Source: Planctomycetota bacterium (GTDB lineage: Bacteria; Planctomycetota; Phycisphaerae; WQYP01). From it: a stretch of DNA of 37,525 nucleotides. The notes beneath the pieces are model-generated. The model ran no database searches and had not been told where the DNA came from. It saw only the letters and a program-made list of their open reading frames with translations. The translations under genes and the position numbers were made by a program. The stretch lies in the NCBI GenBank assembly GCA_021810145.1, contig JAJZJL010000035.1:1-37525 (forward strand). Reading direction: 5' to 3'. Of this stretch, positions 17,306-25,303 are shown piece by piece. Within the stretch, counting starts at the first letter, position 1. Each line of letters starts with the position of its first letter.

Positions 17306-17845
17306 CTATTTGTCCGTACCCGCGCGGTACATTTCTTCCGTATTTTCAGCATGTTGTCGGGCCAGTTCCACATAGTGCTTATTGTTGTATCGCATGTCTT
17401 CCAGTTCCGCCTCCCGTACCGGCCGAACGACTTTCGCCGGCACACCCATAACAGTCTGCCCATCGGGAATAACCATGCCCGGTGACACCACCGCGCCGGC
17501 GGCCACGATGCAATTTTTTCCCACCACCGCGCCGCCGAGGATCACCGCTTTCATCCCGATCAGCGTGCCAGCACCCACACTGGCGCAATGCACCACAGCA
17601 CCGTGGCCAATTGTTACGTTGTCCCCAATGACCAGCGGTTGGCCATAATCACAATGCAGAACCGAATTTTCCTGCACATTTACGCGATCGCCAAGGGTAA
17701 TGGGCGCCACATCACCACGAATCGTAACGCCGAACCAGATGCTGCAATCTGATCCCAGTGTCACATCGCCGCAAATCACCGCATTGGTGGCCTGCCAATG
17801 CTGGTCCACACGTTGCATCCGGGCATTACTGATATATTTGCTCAT
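17306..17845 (-). CDS. Gamma-carbonic anhydrase-like hexapeptide-repeat protein
   Basis: The 179-residue protein is a left-handed beta-helix protein with many hexapeptide turns (VICGDVTLGSDCSIWFGVTI, LGDRVNVQENSVL, VIGDNVTIGHGAVVH). Three histidines at H64, H81 and H86 sit at the metal-ligand positions of the gamma-carbonic anhydrase family, and QENSVLH and GHGAVVH are the usual contexts. The C-terminal helix (EAELEDMRYNNKHYVELARQ) is also typical. It may hydrate CO2, but many YrdA/PaaY-like members show little or no activity, so the reaction is not certain. It stands alone, divergent from the DUF2617 gene. Confidence 0.9.
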   Translation of the reverse strand: MSKYISNARMQRVDQHWQATNAVICGDVTLGSDCSIWFGVTIRGDVAPITLGDRVNVQENSVLHCDYGQPLVIGDNVTIGHGAVVHCASVGAGTLIGMKAVILGGAVVGKNCIVAAGAVVSPGMVIPDGQTVMGVPAKVVRPVREAELEDMRYNNKHYVELARQHAENTEEMYRAGTDK

Positions 17846-17955
17846 GGACGTATTATGCCCAGAAGTTGCGTCTTATAAAAGTCAGCGCCGCGCCACATAT
17901 TCGCAAGTGCGAATTGAATGGGCTTTCCGCATATAAAAAGCCGCAAATCCGACGG

Positions 17956-18006
17956 AAAAAAAATCGCAAAAAAAATCTTCCGTTTACGCGTTTAAATTGC
18001 TATAAT
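17956..18006 (+). promoter_or_regulatory. Strong promoter with phased A-tracts
   Basis: A perfect TATAAT lies at 18001-18006. Upstream are two A-runs of 8 bases, at about 17957-17964 and 17968-17975, roughly one helical turn apart, like an UP element. A clear -35 box is missing (TTCCGT at the expected place). The arrangement suggests a strongly expressed transcript starting near 18013. Confidence 0.5.
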
Positions 18007-18011
18007 CATGG

Positions 18012-18205
18012 AAACCAAGTGTGGTTGCCTGTCGTATGTGATCTTGAAGTGATCGCCGGCAGCAGGCTCCGGCATGGGATTCGGAGCCACCAAGGCTGGC
18101 GAAACGGTCGAAGCCGACAATCTGCGGGGTCCGCAACATCGGTTGTATTGGAGGGACTTCGGTTCCGGAAAGAGAAACGTTGAAGTTGGTGAGTAAAAAT
18201 TAGAT
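18012..18205 (+). ncRNA. Candidate structured RNA or long 5' leader
   Basis: Following the A-tract promoter, the region folds by eye into a series of local stems. They are AACCA/TGGTT at 18015-18028, GGCTCCG/CGGAGCC around 18065-18088, GGCT/AGCC around 18093-18114, GCGG/CCGC around 18123-18133, and GGGAC/GTTCC closed by a UUCG tetraloop near 18153-18167. It matches no RNA family I know. The downstream DUF2617 start is 140 bp away, with another hairpin between, so it could be an independent small RNA or a regulatory leader. Confidence 0.35.
18074..18196 (+). CDS. Possible 40-residue peptide in the 18-kb leader
   Basis: An ATG at 18074 opens a frame that ends in TAA at 18194-18196 and encodes a 40-residue hydrophilic peptide starting MGFGATKAGETVEADNLRG. 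There is no clear Shine-Dalgarno sequence, and the same bases form several hairpins, so it is as likely to be part of a structured RNA. I do not recognise the sequence. It overlaps the candidate RNA feature. Confidence 0.25.
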   Translation: MGFGATKAGETVEADNLRGPQHRLYWRDFGSGKRNVEVGE

Positions 18206-18297
18206 TGTGAAATAAAGATACAAAGTTTATATGTCTGATTTGGGTGATGGCGGGAATGATACATTCCGCACGACTCAAGATGTTCTGAAGAATGGTA

Positions 18298-18330
18298 ATC
18301 GTAGGGAAACAGGATGTTTCCACGAATTTT
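18298..18330 (+). terminator. Hairpin before DUF2617: possible attenuator
   Basis: GGAAAC and GTTTCC around AGGAT, extended by CGT and ACG on the outer side, form a stem just before a TTTT run (18327-18330). The DUF2617 ribosome binding site (GAGGTAAGG) begins about 4 bp later. A terminator-like hairpin at this place could control read-through from the upstream transcript. It is weak and the T run is short. Confidence 0.35.
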
Positions 18331-18345
18331 AATGAGGTAAGGCAA

Positions 18346-18918
18346 ATGAAAAGCCAAAAGGAATCCACCATGAGTGTTCATCACAAGAAACCGCGCAGTG
18401 CGGGTATCTCCGTGTTGGTTTATGATCGTCCTCTGCACCCGGAATTAATTTCCGCCGATATTCGCCGCGCGCGGGCTGTGGGCGAATTTGATGTCAACAT
18501 CTGGCTGCTGAACAACGGCGGTCACATGCTGACCATTACCGGCCCGCACACCATTTGTGAACTTTGCTGTTTCCCCAACAAATCTCTTCCGGAACGCGGT
18601 CTGCTGGAACGCATTCCCTGCAAGGGCGACAAACTTTATGACGTCGCGCTGGGCGAAACGCATCACTATTACCTGGCAATTAATGAAGAGCACGTTACCG
18701 ACACGCTCTTTGAAAATTCGGTCGCCGAATTACTCCGCATTGCCGAGGAACAAAATGGCGTGGTCTCGCACCGCAAAAATGAGCAGGGCGAAACGGTCGG
18801 TTTGTCGGTAGTCGTCACGCAATTGCACCGCCGGGCCGTACATATTGAAGGTTTCCATCTTTTGAATGACGCCCATGTGCTGGTTCGCACGCAGTCGGTT
18901 GTGGAACCCACGCGATAA
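18346..18918 (+). CDS. DUF2617 family protein
   Basis: From the ATG at 18346, with GAGGT about 8 bp upstream, the protein has 190 residues. It has the DUF2617 hallmark RPLHPELISADIRRARAV near the start, the middle block LPERGLLERIPCKGDKLYDV, and the ending HIEGFHLLNDAHVLVRTQSV, matching planctomycete and actinobacterial members. The role of the family is unknown. A second ATG at 18370 could also be used. There is no signal peptide or membrane helix. It is preceded by a long leader with hairpins and followed by a strong terminator. Confidence 0.85.
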   Translation: MKSQKESTMSVHHKKPRSAGISVLVYDRPLHPELISADIRRARAVGEFDVNIWLLNNGGHMLTITGPHTICELCCFPNKSLPERGLLERIPCKGDKLYDVALGETHHYYLAINEEHVTDTLFENSVAELLRIAEEQNGVVSHRKNEQGETVGLSVVVTQLHRRAVHIEGFHLLNDAHVLVRTQSVVEPTR

Positions 18919-19007
18919 TCGCTTGCGTGGCGGCAACTTGAAATCTGCAATGCCGCGCCTGAGATGCGCGCGAATTTGACGCGTCATGGATCATTGTTCA
19001 GATATAA

Positions 19008-19044
19008 AAAATGGCATTGACATGTAACATGTCAATGCCATTTT
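19008..19044. terminator. Perfect bidirectional terminator palindrome
   Basis: Two 18-base arms, AAAATGGCATTGACATGT and its exact complement, surround one base at 19026. The A run on the left and the T run on the right make it a rho-independent terminator in both directions. It separates the converging DUF2617 and PilZ-like genes. Confidence 0.85.
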
Positions 19045-19082
19045 CAATTACCGGTTGCTTTTAATCCAGATGGTGGCAGCAA

Positions 19083-19541
19083 TCAGGTCGCCGGGAGTTC
19101 CGCCGACCAGGCTTTTTTCAGCCATGCCTGCGGGATGCGCGCCGTGCCGGTTGGATCGGCCAGTGTTTCTTCAAATTCCGTTCCCACGCGATAGCCGCCT
19201 TCCGGCAACTGCCGACAGAAGCGCACCAGGCACAAAACCAGCATACCGCCGCCCTCCCGAAACTGCAGCGGGGCCACGACATATTCATTCGCCTGCAAAC
19301 GCCGGCGGGTTAGAAAGCCCATCCCCTTCAGGGAAATATCTTCTGTGTGAACACGGAAAGCCGCACTGCGAGGCCGCTCAGGCCGTGGCAGCCGCTTGAG
19401 CCACATGACCTGCTGCACGGGCCGCCGCCGATGCTTTCGGCCCAGAGATTCTCCTTCATTCTTCAAATTTTCAATAATCTGACGAATTTGCTTTTGTTCA
19501 CTTTTAGATAAAGTTGTTGTGCTCACCGCACTGCTCCGCAC
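19083..19541 (-). CDS. PilZ-domain-like protein (possible cyclic di-GMP binder)
   Basis: The 152-residue protein starts with a charged helical stretch and then has RKHRRRP at about 35-41 and EDISLKGMGFLTRR at about 67-80. These correspond to the RxxxR and D/NxSxxG motifs of PilZ domains, which bind cyclic di-GMP. The beta-strand pattern that follows (YVVAPLQFREGGGMLVLCLVRFCRQL) fits the PilZ barrel. There is no membrane segment and no fused domain, so it is a stand-alone adaptor, perhaps acting on motility, secretion or polysaccharide synthesis. The assignment is by motif only. It is transcribed towards the terminator shared with DUF2617. Confidence 0.7.
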   Translation of the reverse strand: MRSSAVSTTTLSKSEQKQIRQIIENLKNEGESLGRKHRRRPVQQVMWLKRLPRPERPRSAAFRVHTEDISLKGMGFLTRRRLQANEYVVAPLQFREGGGMLVLCLVRFCRQLPEGGYRVGTEFEETLADPTGTARIPQAWLKKAWSAELPAT

Positions 19542-19791
19542 AGTATTCCAATCAACCGTATTTTATCGAACCAATGGGTGCAAAAGGATTACGAAATCTT
19601 CGGAAATTTTAATTCAGGTAAAATATTTTTATGACCATAAATGCGCGGGGCCTATAATCATCGCGTTTTTCGCCATTGACCTCTTTCAGAACTGACTTAT
19701 CAATTCCGCATGCGCCCCCGAAATTTCTGCCAGCACAGGTCGGACCCCGAAAAGTCATGCGTTCGAGCACCCAAAATATTGATGCCGTAGC
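19542..19791. other. Intergenic region without a gene
   Basis: About 250 bp between the PilZ-like gene and the rplU promoter. I see no gene. A TATAAT at 19653-19658 could be another promoter element, with a weak TTATGA in place of a -35 box. A 64-codon open frame on the minus strand has no supporting features. Confidence 0.5.
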
Positions 19792-19820
19792 TTGATTTAA
19801 CACTGATCTTGCCGCATACT
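19792..19820 (+). promoter_or_regulatory. Candidate rplU promoter
   Basis: TTGATT at 19792-19797 and CATACT at 19815-19820 are 17 bp apart, about 70 bp before the rplU start. A short inverted repeat, CCGG around GATTT, lies in the leader after it. The match is moderate. Confidence 0.4.
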
Positions 19821-19892
19821 AATGAGCTTTCGCCAAGTTGCCGGGATTTCCGGAACTCTTTGGGCGTTGTATTGAATCTGGGAGGCCGCTAA

Positions 19893-20210
19893 ATGGCTTA
19901 TGCGATCGTTGAAGACAGTGGTACACAGTTTAAGGTCGAACCGGGCGATAAACTGGAAATTGATCTTCGCCCACTGGCGGAAGGTGCCACAACCCTGACG
20001 TTTGATAAAATTCTGCTGGTATCAAATGACAGCGGCGTGAAAATCGGACAACCGGTGGTTGCCGGCGCAACCGTGACCGCGAAAATTATCGGCGAGCTGA
20101 AGGCGGATAAAATTTTCGTTGAACGCTTCACCCGCCGCAAGGGGTTCCATCGCCGCGTTGGTCACCGTCAGCGCTATATTGGGGTTCAAATTGAATCCAT
20201 CAATGGCTGA
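19893..20210 (+). CDS. rplU: Large-subunit ribosomal protein bL21
   Basis: bL21 is part of the 50S ribosomal subunit and binds 23S rRNA. The 105 residues match the normal length. Typical parts are MAYAIVEDSGTQFKVEPGD at the start, the FDKILLVSNDSGVKIGQPVV middle, KIFVERFTRRKGFHRRVGHRQ and the ending YIGVQIESING. A GGGAGG ribosome binding site lies 7 bp before the ATG. rpmA (bL27) normally follows rplU, but here a terminator follows immediately, so the pair has been split in this genome. Confidence 0.97.
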   Translation: MAYAIVEDSGTQFKVEPGDKLEIDLRPLAEGATTLTFDKILLVSNDSGVKIGQPVVAGATVTAKIIGELKADKIFVERFTRRKGFHRRVGHRQRYIGVQIESING

Positions 20211-20255
20211 TGCGCCCCCGCGGGCGTAAAAGCGCATTGCATTTCAGAATACCAG

Positions 20256-20291
20256 GCAGCTTTTCGGTGAATTCCGCGAAGCTGCTTTTTT
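20256..20291 (+). terminator. Rho-independent terminator of rplU
   Basis: GCAGCTTTTCGG (20256-20267) pairs with CCGCGAAGCTGC (20274-20285) with one mismatch, and six T follow at 20286-20291. It lies 46 bp after the rplU stop. Confidence 0.85.
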
Positions 20292-20478
20292 ATGCGCCTG
20301 CATCACCAGCGCAAGCCGCCGCTTTCACCACCGATTACCGTCGATTGGAAGTGGATCATGGACTTCGGAACCCCGTTGCGCTGCGCGCAAAGGGGCCTGA
20401 TGATTCCCAAGCAAACCCTTGATCATCACCGCCGTTGCAATAAAAAATCGCAATGCCGGCGGAAACGGAACTGGCGAT

Positions 20479-20510
20479 AAAAAAAGCGGCGGAGTATGGA
20501 ACTCCGCCGC
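20479..20510 (-). terminator. Rho-independent terminator of porin gene 1
   Basis: On the minus strand GCGGCGGAGT and ACTCCGCCGC enclose five bases and are followed by seven T. It lies 40 bp beyond the stop of the porin gene at 20550. Confidence 0.9.
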
Positions 20511-20549
20511 CGGTGTGTACCTCGCACGCTTTTGGGAACCGAAACAATC

Positions 20550-21920
20550 TTAGAACTGGTAGATCGCGTCGATGCCAAAAGTTGTCTGATAGTGCTTGCC
20601 GTTAAAAACCGTGTGGTCGGCAAGGTCTTCACGAATTTCCGGACGAATGTAGAAATTCTTGCTCAGGCTGCCATTGGGGAATGGAGTAATCTTCACACCA
20701 AAGGTCAAATCGCCCATGTTGGTGTAATTCTCAATTCCAAAGGGATTAATTCCAATGCCGCCGCTGCCAAGTCCCGAACCGACATAATCATATTCTTCAC
20801 GGGTGGTGAAGCTGAAGTGGCTGTTAAGCACATAGTTCTGATACAGCGCTTCGCTGAACCAGCCGGAAGATTGATTACCGTTGGTGCTGTTGCCCGCACC
20901 GTCGTACGCGATAACCGTATCGGAAACCAGGGTCAGTGCGTTATTAAGAATCGGCGGTATATAGGTGATCAAGGGTTCAACGACGGTGCGATAATCGTTG
21001 TTATTCCCCAGGCCGGCATTACCCATGGCCCCATCCTGCGGGCCGACGGACAAATTGACCAGGAAATTCCATTGCGAATTGGGAGCGTACCCAACTTCAC
21101 CAAGGAAATCCACGCCATTGCTGTTGTTATCATAAAATGTTTGATTCCAGCCGCGGGTAATTCCGCCGTAGAAGGTCCATTGGCTGTTCGGCACATATTC
21201 CGCCAGCACACCCGTTTGGGTGTAGGGAATCATGTAGCCGAATGAATAGGTGTGTGAATAAAGAAAATTTGTGGTTGGGTTGATGGTTTCTTCGCCCAAT
21301 AGTGTCACAAATTTTCCGGCTTTAAACTTCACATCCCCGGCACCGCCGAGGTGCAACGCCAGCGTGACATAAGCTTGTTCAATATCCGCCTGATAAAGCG
21401 GTGAAAAAACACTGCTCGGGTTATATCCAAAATCCAGCCCGGAGGAATGGAAGCTGTCCCCGCCGTAGGAGGGATCATAACCGTAGACGAATTCAAAGCG
21501 ACCGCCGACATCCCAGCCGCGCTTGATGTAATTGGGGTCCGAGAAATTAATGGCTTTAGCGATCGTCAGATCCAGTTGGTCCATCTGCACGTGGTTGCCA
21601 TATTCCGTGTCAAAAACACGGCCCGGAATAGTCGTTCCGGCCGGGGGTGGCCCCGCAAGGTTAGCGGTATAGCCCATTTCCAGGTAGCCATAAATATTGA
21701 TCCCGGCATTGGACAGGCTTTGCCCAACGGATGTATCACCGGTCTTAATTTGATCCAGTGAATACATCAGCAGCGGATTGGTATCCGCCGGTGCAGCAGC
21801 TGGTGCCGGTGCCGGTGCCGCGGCGGGCACGGCAGTGGTGGGGGTCGATGAATCCGCCAATGACAGGCCTGCAGTCGCCAACACAGCGGCCGCAGCCAAC
21901 AGGGTAGTAATGGATCGCAT
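20550..21920 (-). CDS. Outer-membrane beta-barrel porin (OmpL/bbp2-like), paralogue 1
   Basis: From the ATG at 21920, which has AAGGAG 6 bp upstream, the protein has 456 residues. A signal peptide (MRSITTLLAAAAVLATAGLSLA) and an Ala/Pro-rich linker come first, then the block PLLMYSLDQIKTGDTSVGQ. The rest is a row of amphipathic beta strands with aromatic girdles (FKAGKFVTLLGEE, YYGGITRGWNQTF-like, SVGPQDGAMG, FTTREEYDYVGSG) and the chain ends in phenylalanine, as outer-membrane barrels do. It fits the putative beta-barrel porin-2 (OmpL-like) family and has a close paralogue next door. It probably lets small solutes through the outer membrane; the substrate is unknown. Confidence 0.87.
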   Translation of the reverse strand: MRSITTLLAAAAVLATAGLSLADSSTPTTAVPAAAPAPAPAAAPADTNPLLMYSLDQIKTGDTSVGQSLSNAGINIYGYLEMGYTANLAGPPPAGTTIPGRVFDTEYGNHVQMDQLDLTIAKAINFSDPNYIKRGWDVGGRFEFVYGYDPSYGGDSFHSSGLDFGYNPSSVFSPLYQADIEQAYVTLALHLGGAGDVKFKAGKFVTLLGEETINPTTNFLYSHTYSFGYMIPYTQTGVLAEYVPNSQWTFYGGITRGWNQTFYDNNSNGVDFLGEVGYAPNSQWNFLVNLSVGPQDGAMGNAGLGNNNDYRTVVEPLITYIPPILNNALTLVSDTVIAYDGAGNSTNGNQSSGWFSEALYQNYVLNSHFSFTTREEYDYVGSGLGSGGIGINPFGIENYTNMGDLTFGVKITPFPNGSLSKNFYIRPEIREDLADHTVFNGKHYQTTFGIDAIYQF

Positions 21921-22113
21921 TTGTTTCTCCTTCAAAATGCAAAAACCGTTAGCCTTTTAAGCAAAGTCCGTGCCAAAGAGACCGCCATGCTCAGGAAATG
22001 CCGCGCAGAACCGCATAAAAGCCAGATTCATGCGACAATTCAAGCATTTGCAGATCAACCGGTGCGTAATTTAACAGCGTTTGCCATCTTTAACGCCTGT
22101 TTAGAAGGCAATA

Positions 22114-22149
22114 CAAAAAAAGGTCGGCGAAACGAATTTCGCCGACCTT
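22114..22149 (-). terminator. Rho-independent terminator of porin gene 2
   Basis: A 13-bp perfect stem (AAGGTCGGCGAAA and its complement around four bases) is followed on the minus strand by a run of T. It lies 40 bp after the stop at 22189, so each porin gene has its own transcription unit. Confidence 0.92.
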
Positions 22150-22188
22150 GGCTTTTACCAGTTTAGAGATACCACGAAAGTTTATAGC

Positions 22189-23547
22189 TTAGAAGCTGTA
22201 AACCGCGTCAATGCCAAACGTGGTCTGATAGTGCTTGCCACCGCTGAGCACGGCATGATCCGCCAGATCTTCCCGCAGTTCGGGGCGAATCACCAGCGTG
22301 CGAAGCATCGGGCTGTCCGGGAATGGCGTCAGGCTGATGCCGACGGTCAATTCGGCCAGATTCAGGGCGTTGGATGTTTCGCCAACTTGGTCAAAATCAG
22401 CTCCGACATCGGAACCCTGATTGCCGAGGCCTTCGGCAATTCCAGTTCCAAAATAGGCATATTCCTCGCGGAAATTGTAGCTGATGAAACGGTTGTAGCG
22501 ATAGGTCTGATACAGAGCTTCATCAAAAGCGCCGTTATCCTGACCGTTTACCGTGTTTCCCGCGCCATCATAATAGAACACGGTATCCGACGTGATGGAC
22601 AACGCATTGTTCAGAATCGGCGGAACATAAGTGATAATGGGTTCAACCACAACGCGGTTAGGGTTGTTGGTGCCATTATCCTGCGGTCCGACGGAAATAT
22701 TGAGCTTGGCATGGAGATTGTCGTTAACAACAAGGCCAGCGCCCACCAAGGCATCAATACCGGTATTGTTATCACGGAATGTCTGATTCCAGCCACGGGT
22801 TATGCCCGCCCAGAATGACAGATCCTGACCCATGACAACTTTCGCCAGCAAACCGGTCTGGGTGTATGGGGTCAGATTGCCAAACGCAAATGAATGGGAA
22901 TAAAACGCATTTTTGGTGGGATTAATGCGTTCATAGCCCATTGGGCTGTCAAACTTACCGAAGCGCAACAGCATGGCAGCATTGTTGCCCAGCGCAAATC
23001 CGGCATCCACATACATCTGCTGCAGGTCGAACTGATACAGCGGATGGGTTTGAATGTTGTTGTTCCAGCCATGGTAGAAATTCAAGCCATTGGAGTGAAT
23101 GAAATCACCATTGTAGCCGTACAATATGTCAATCTTACCGCCTACCACCACGCCCTGCTGGTGGATCTGTGTGCCGCGGAGATTAATGGTTTTGGCAATG
23201 TACAAATCAATGGCATTGAGAGTGAGATTGTTGTGAACCTCGCTGGTGAACGTACGGCCCGGTATCGGGTTGGAGTTACCAAAGTCTTTGGTATATCCAA
23301 GGTCCCCGTATCCGCCGATTTCAATCCCAGCACTCTGCAGATTCTGCCCAACCGATGTGTCACCGGTTTTGACCTGATCCAGGCCGTACATCAGCGGCGG
23401 AGCATTTTCCGTGCTCATCGCCGGAGCCGGTGCCGGTGCTGGTGCAGCGGAATTAACTGCAGAAGAAGAAGCATCGGCCCAAGTGAGGCCGGAGGTGGCG
23501 AGCATGGCGGCTGCGCCGAGCAAAATACCCAACGATCGTTTATCCAT
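22189..23547 (-). CDS. Outer-membrane beta-barrel porin (OmpL/bbp2-like), paralogue 2
   Basis: This 452-residue protein is arranged like its neighbour: a signal peptide (GILLGAAAMLATSGLTWA), an Ala/Pro linker, the block PPLMYGLDQVKTGDTSVGQ, then beta strands that include FGKFDSPMGYERINPTKN, AGITRGWNQTFRDNN and ISVGPQDNG, ending in YSF. An AAGGAG ribosome binding site is 9 bp upstream of the ATG. The two porins share the same blocks throughout and are clearly tandem duplicates that have drifted apart. A strong promoter with a 110-base leader precedes it. Confidence 0.87.
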   Translation of the reverse strand: MDKRSLGILLGAAAMLATSGLTWADASSSAVNSAAPAPAPAPAMSTENAPPLMYGLDQVKTGDTSVGQNLQSAGIEIGGYGDLGYTKDFGNSNPIPGRTFTSEVHNNLTLNAIDLYIAKTINLRGTQIHQQGVVVGGKIDILYGYNGDFIHSNGLNFYHGWNNNIQTHPLYQFDLQQMYVDAGFALGNNAAMLLRFGKFDSPMGYERINPTKNAFYSHSFAFGNLTPYTQTGLLAKVVMGQDLSFWAGITRGWNQTFRDNNTGIDALVGAGLVVNDNLHAKLNISVGPQDNGTNNPNRVVVEPIITYVPPILNNALSITSDTVFYYDGAGNTVNGQDNGAFDEALYQTYRYNRFISYNFREEYAYFGTGIAEGLGNQGSDVGADFDQVGETSNALNLAELTVGISLTPFPDSPMLRTLVIRPELREDLADHAVLSGGKHYQTTFGIDAVYSF

Positions 23548-23665
23548 AATGTGTCTCCTTAAAAAAGGATACCCTTACCAACGCCACGGTTTCGACCGTT
23601 TTCGTCCCCGCCAATTATGGGACGAAGGAAAGTTCCATCTTCCAGGCGTTCCTACACGGTTTTCG

Positions 23666-23694
23666 AGGATAATGTTCGATAACCATGATGTCAA
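23666..23694 (-). promoter_or_regulatory. Strong sigma-70-type promoter for porin gene 2
   Basis: On the minus strand a perfect TTGACA (23689-23694) and TATCCT (23666-23671) are separated by 17 bp. Transcription would start near 23659 and leave a leader of about 110 bases that holds a CGTCCC/GGGACG stem near 23601-23625. Confidence 0.75.
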
Positions 23695-23956
23695 CTCGAT
23701 TTTATTGCGGGCTTAACCGATCCTTAACAATTCCTTTACACGCCCAACATTTGCGCAAATGGCCCGACAATGCTTATATTATCGGCATAAGTTCCTATAA
23801 AACATTACTTCGATTCTACGAATAACTAAAAATTGCCGTTAAAATACACGTTCTCGCGTAAAATTGCGGCAGATTCAAGAAATTATGGTACATTCCACGA
23901 TGAATGATTCTGGTACACTATTTTAGTTCCAAAGTAACTTTGCGGACGGATCACCC
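23695..23956. other. Intergenic region upstream of the glycosyltransferase
   Basis: This AT-rich stretch holds no gene. Several TATATT- and TAAAAT-like words (around 23774, 23841 and 23861) could be -10 elements for the glycosyltransferase gene, but none has a convincing -35 partner. Confidence 0.4.
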
Positions 23957-25210
23957 ATGATGAATAAAAAATCTCCGCCCGCAGGAATACTGCTGATTTT
24001 CAGCCAAACCTTCGCCCCGGACCCGGCAGCCGTCGGCCAGCATATGACCGATGCGGCCATCGCCATGGCACGCCGCGGCTATGCCGTGCGCGTTTACGCC
24101 TCCAGTCGCGGATATGAAGACCCCACCCGCCGATATCCGTTAAGGGAAAATATGCAGGGCGTGGACGTGCGCCGTCTGCGCTTGAGTTCCTTCGGCAAAA
24201 AGAACCTCCTGATCCGTATTATCGGAACGGCCAGTTTTTTGATCCAATGCTTTTTGATTGGACTGTTTACCCCGAATGTCAAAGGTATTCTCTTCAGCAC
24301 CTCTCCGCCCATGATCGGCTTTGCGGCCGCCTGGATTCATCTGCTGCGGCGCGTGCCCATTGCGTATTGGGCCATGGATCTGAATCCTGACCAGCTTATT
24401 ATGATGGGAAAAATAAAAGACCGCAGCTTCCGCGCGAAATTATTGGAGCGCGTCAACCGCTTTATACTCAATCATTCCGCCGCCATTTTTGCGCTGGACC
24501 GGTTTATGGCCGACCGCCTGGCCAGGCGCGGCGACTTTGCCCCAAAAACGCACATCGACCCGCCCTGGCCGCATGAACATGTTATTGAGCCGGTGGCAAC
24601 GCAAAACAATCCCTTCCGCATTGAACATGGCTTGCAGGGCAAATTTGTGTTCATGTACAGCGGTAATCACAGCCCCGCCAATCCGCTTGATACCATCCTC
24701 AGCGCCGCAATCAGGTTTAAAAATGATCCGCAGATGACATTTGTTTTTGTCGGTGGCGGCCTGGGTAAGCGACAAATCGAGGCCTGTATTCAGGAGCATC
24801 GGTTAACCAATGTACTTTCTTTACCTTACCAGCCGCTGGAATCACTGAAGTTTTCTCTATCCGCGGCGGATGTGCATCTGGTGAGCCTCGGAGAAAACAT
24901 GGTCGGAATTATTCACCCGTGCAAAATTTACGGAGCCATGGCCGCCGGAAAACCCATTCTTTTCCTCGGTCCAAGCCCCAGCCATATTGCCGATATTCTG
25001 CATGACCATGAAATCGGCTGGCAGATTCGCCATGGAGATACCGAAGGCGCCATTGCCGCAATTGCCCGCATTCGCAACACACCACAGGCTCAACTCCATC
25101 AGATGGGCCGCAATGCCCAGCACCTGCTGCGCGATCAGTTCAGCCAGGAAACACTTTGTAATCGCTTCTGTGATCGACTCGAAACAGCTCTGCAACTGCG
25201 GCATGGATGA
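23957..25210 (+). CDS. Family 4 glycosyltransferase (WcaI-like)
   Basis: The protein has 417 residues in two Rossmann-like halves. The N-terminal half starts GILLIFSQTFAPDPAAVGQH and TDAAIAMARRGYAVRVYASS, as GT4 enzymes that act on lipid-linked glycans do. The C-terminal half carries FVFMYSGNHSPANPLDTILSA, FVFVGGGLGKRQIE, the YQPLESLKFSLSAADVHLVSL stretch and PCKIYGAMAAGKPILFLG, the usual sugar-nucleotide-binding side. It is probably cytoplasmic, at the membrane, and adds a sugar during surface polysaccharide synthesis. The sugar cannot be told. It converges with the pssA gene. Confidence 0.88.
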   Translation: MMNKKSPPAGILLIFSQTFAPDPAAVGQHMTDAAIAMARRGYAVRVYASSRGYEDPTRRYPLRENMQGVDVRRLRLSSFGKKNLLIRIIGTASFLIQCFLIGLFTPNVKGILFSTSPPMIGFAAAWIHLLRRVPIAYWAMDLNPDQLIMMGKIKDRSFRAKLLERVNRFILNHSAAIFALDRFMADRLARRGDFAPKTHIDPPWPHEHVIEPVATQNNPFRIEHGLQGKFVFMYSGNHSPANPLDTILSAAIRFKNDPQMTFVFVGGGLGKRQIEACIQEHRLTNVLSLPYQPLESLKFSLSAADVHLVSLGENMVGIIHPCKIYGAMAAGKPILFLGPSPSHIADILHDHEIGWQIRHGDTEGAIAAIARIRNTPQAQLHQMGRNAQHLLRDQFSQETLCNRFCDRLETALQLRHG

Positions 25211-25303
25211 ACGGTTTTGCCGCAAACGCACCGCTGCCAGTAAATGGATGCACAATCCGTGAGTCGGGTCGGCGGTTATTCCGCTGCGGAAAAAGCCGTG
25301 AAC

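Noticed and set aside
20496..21245. 249-codon open frame on the plus strand
   Set aside because: Antisense to porin gene 1 and rich in low-complexity Ile/Val/Gly runs; a shadow.
22894..23562. 222-codon open frame on the plus strand
   Set aside because: Antisense to porin gene 2; a shadow.
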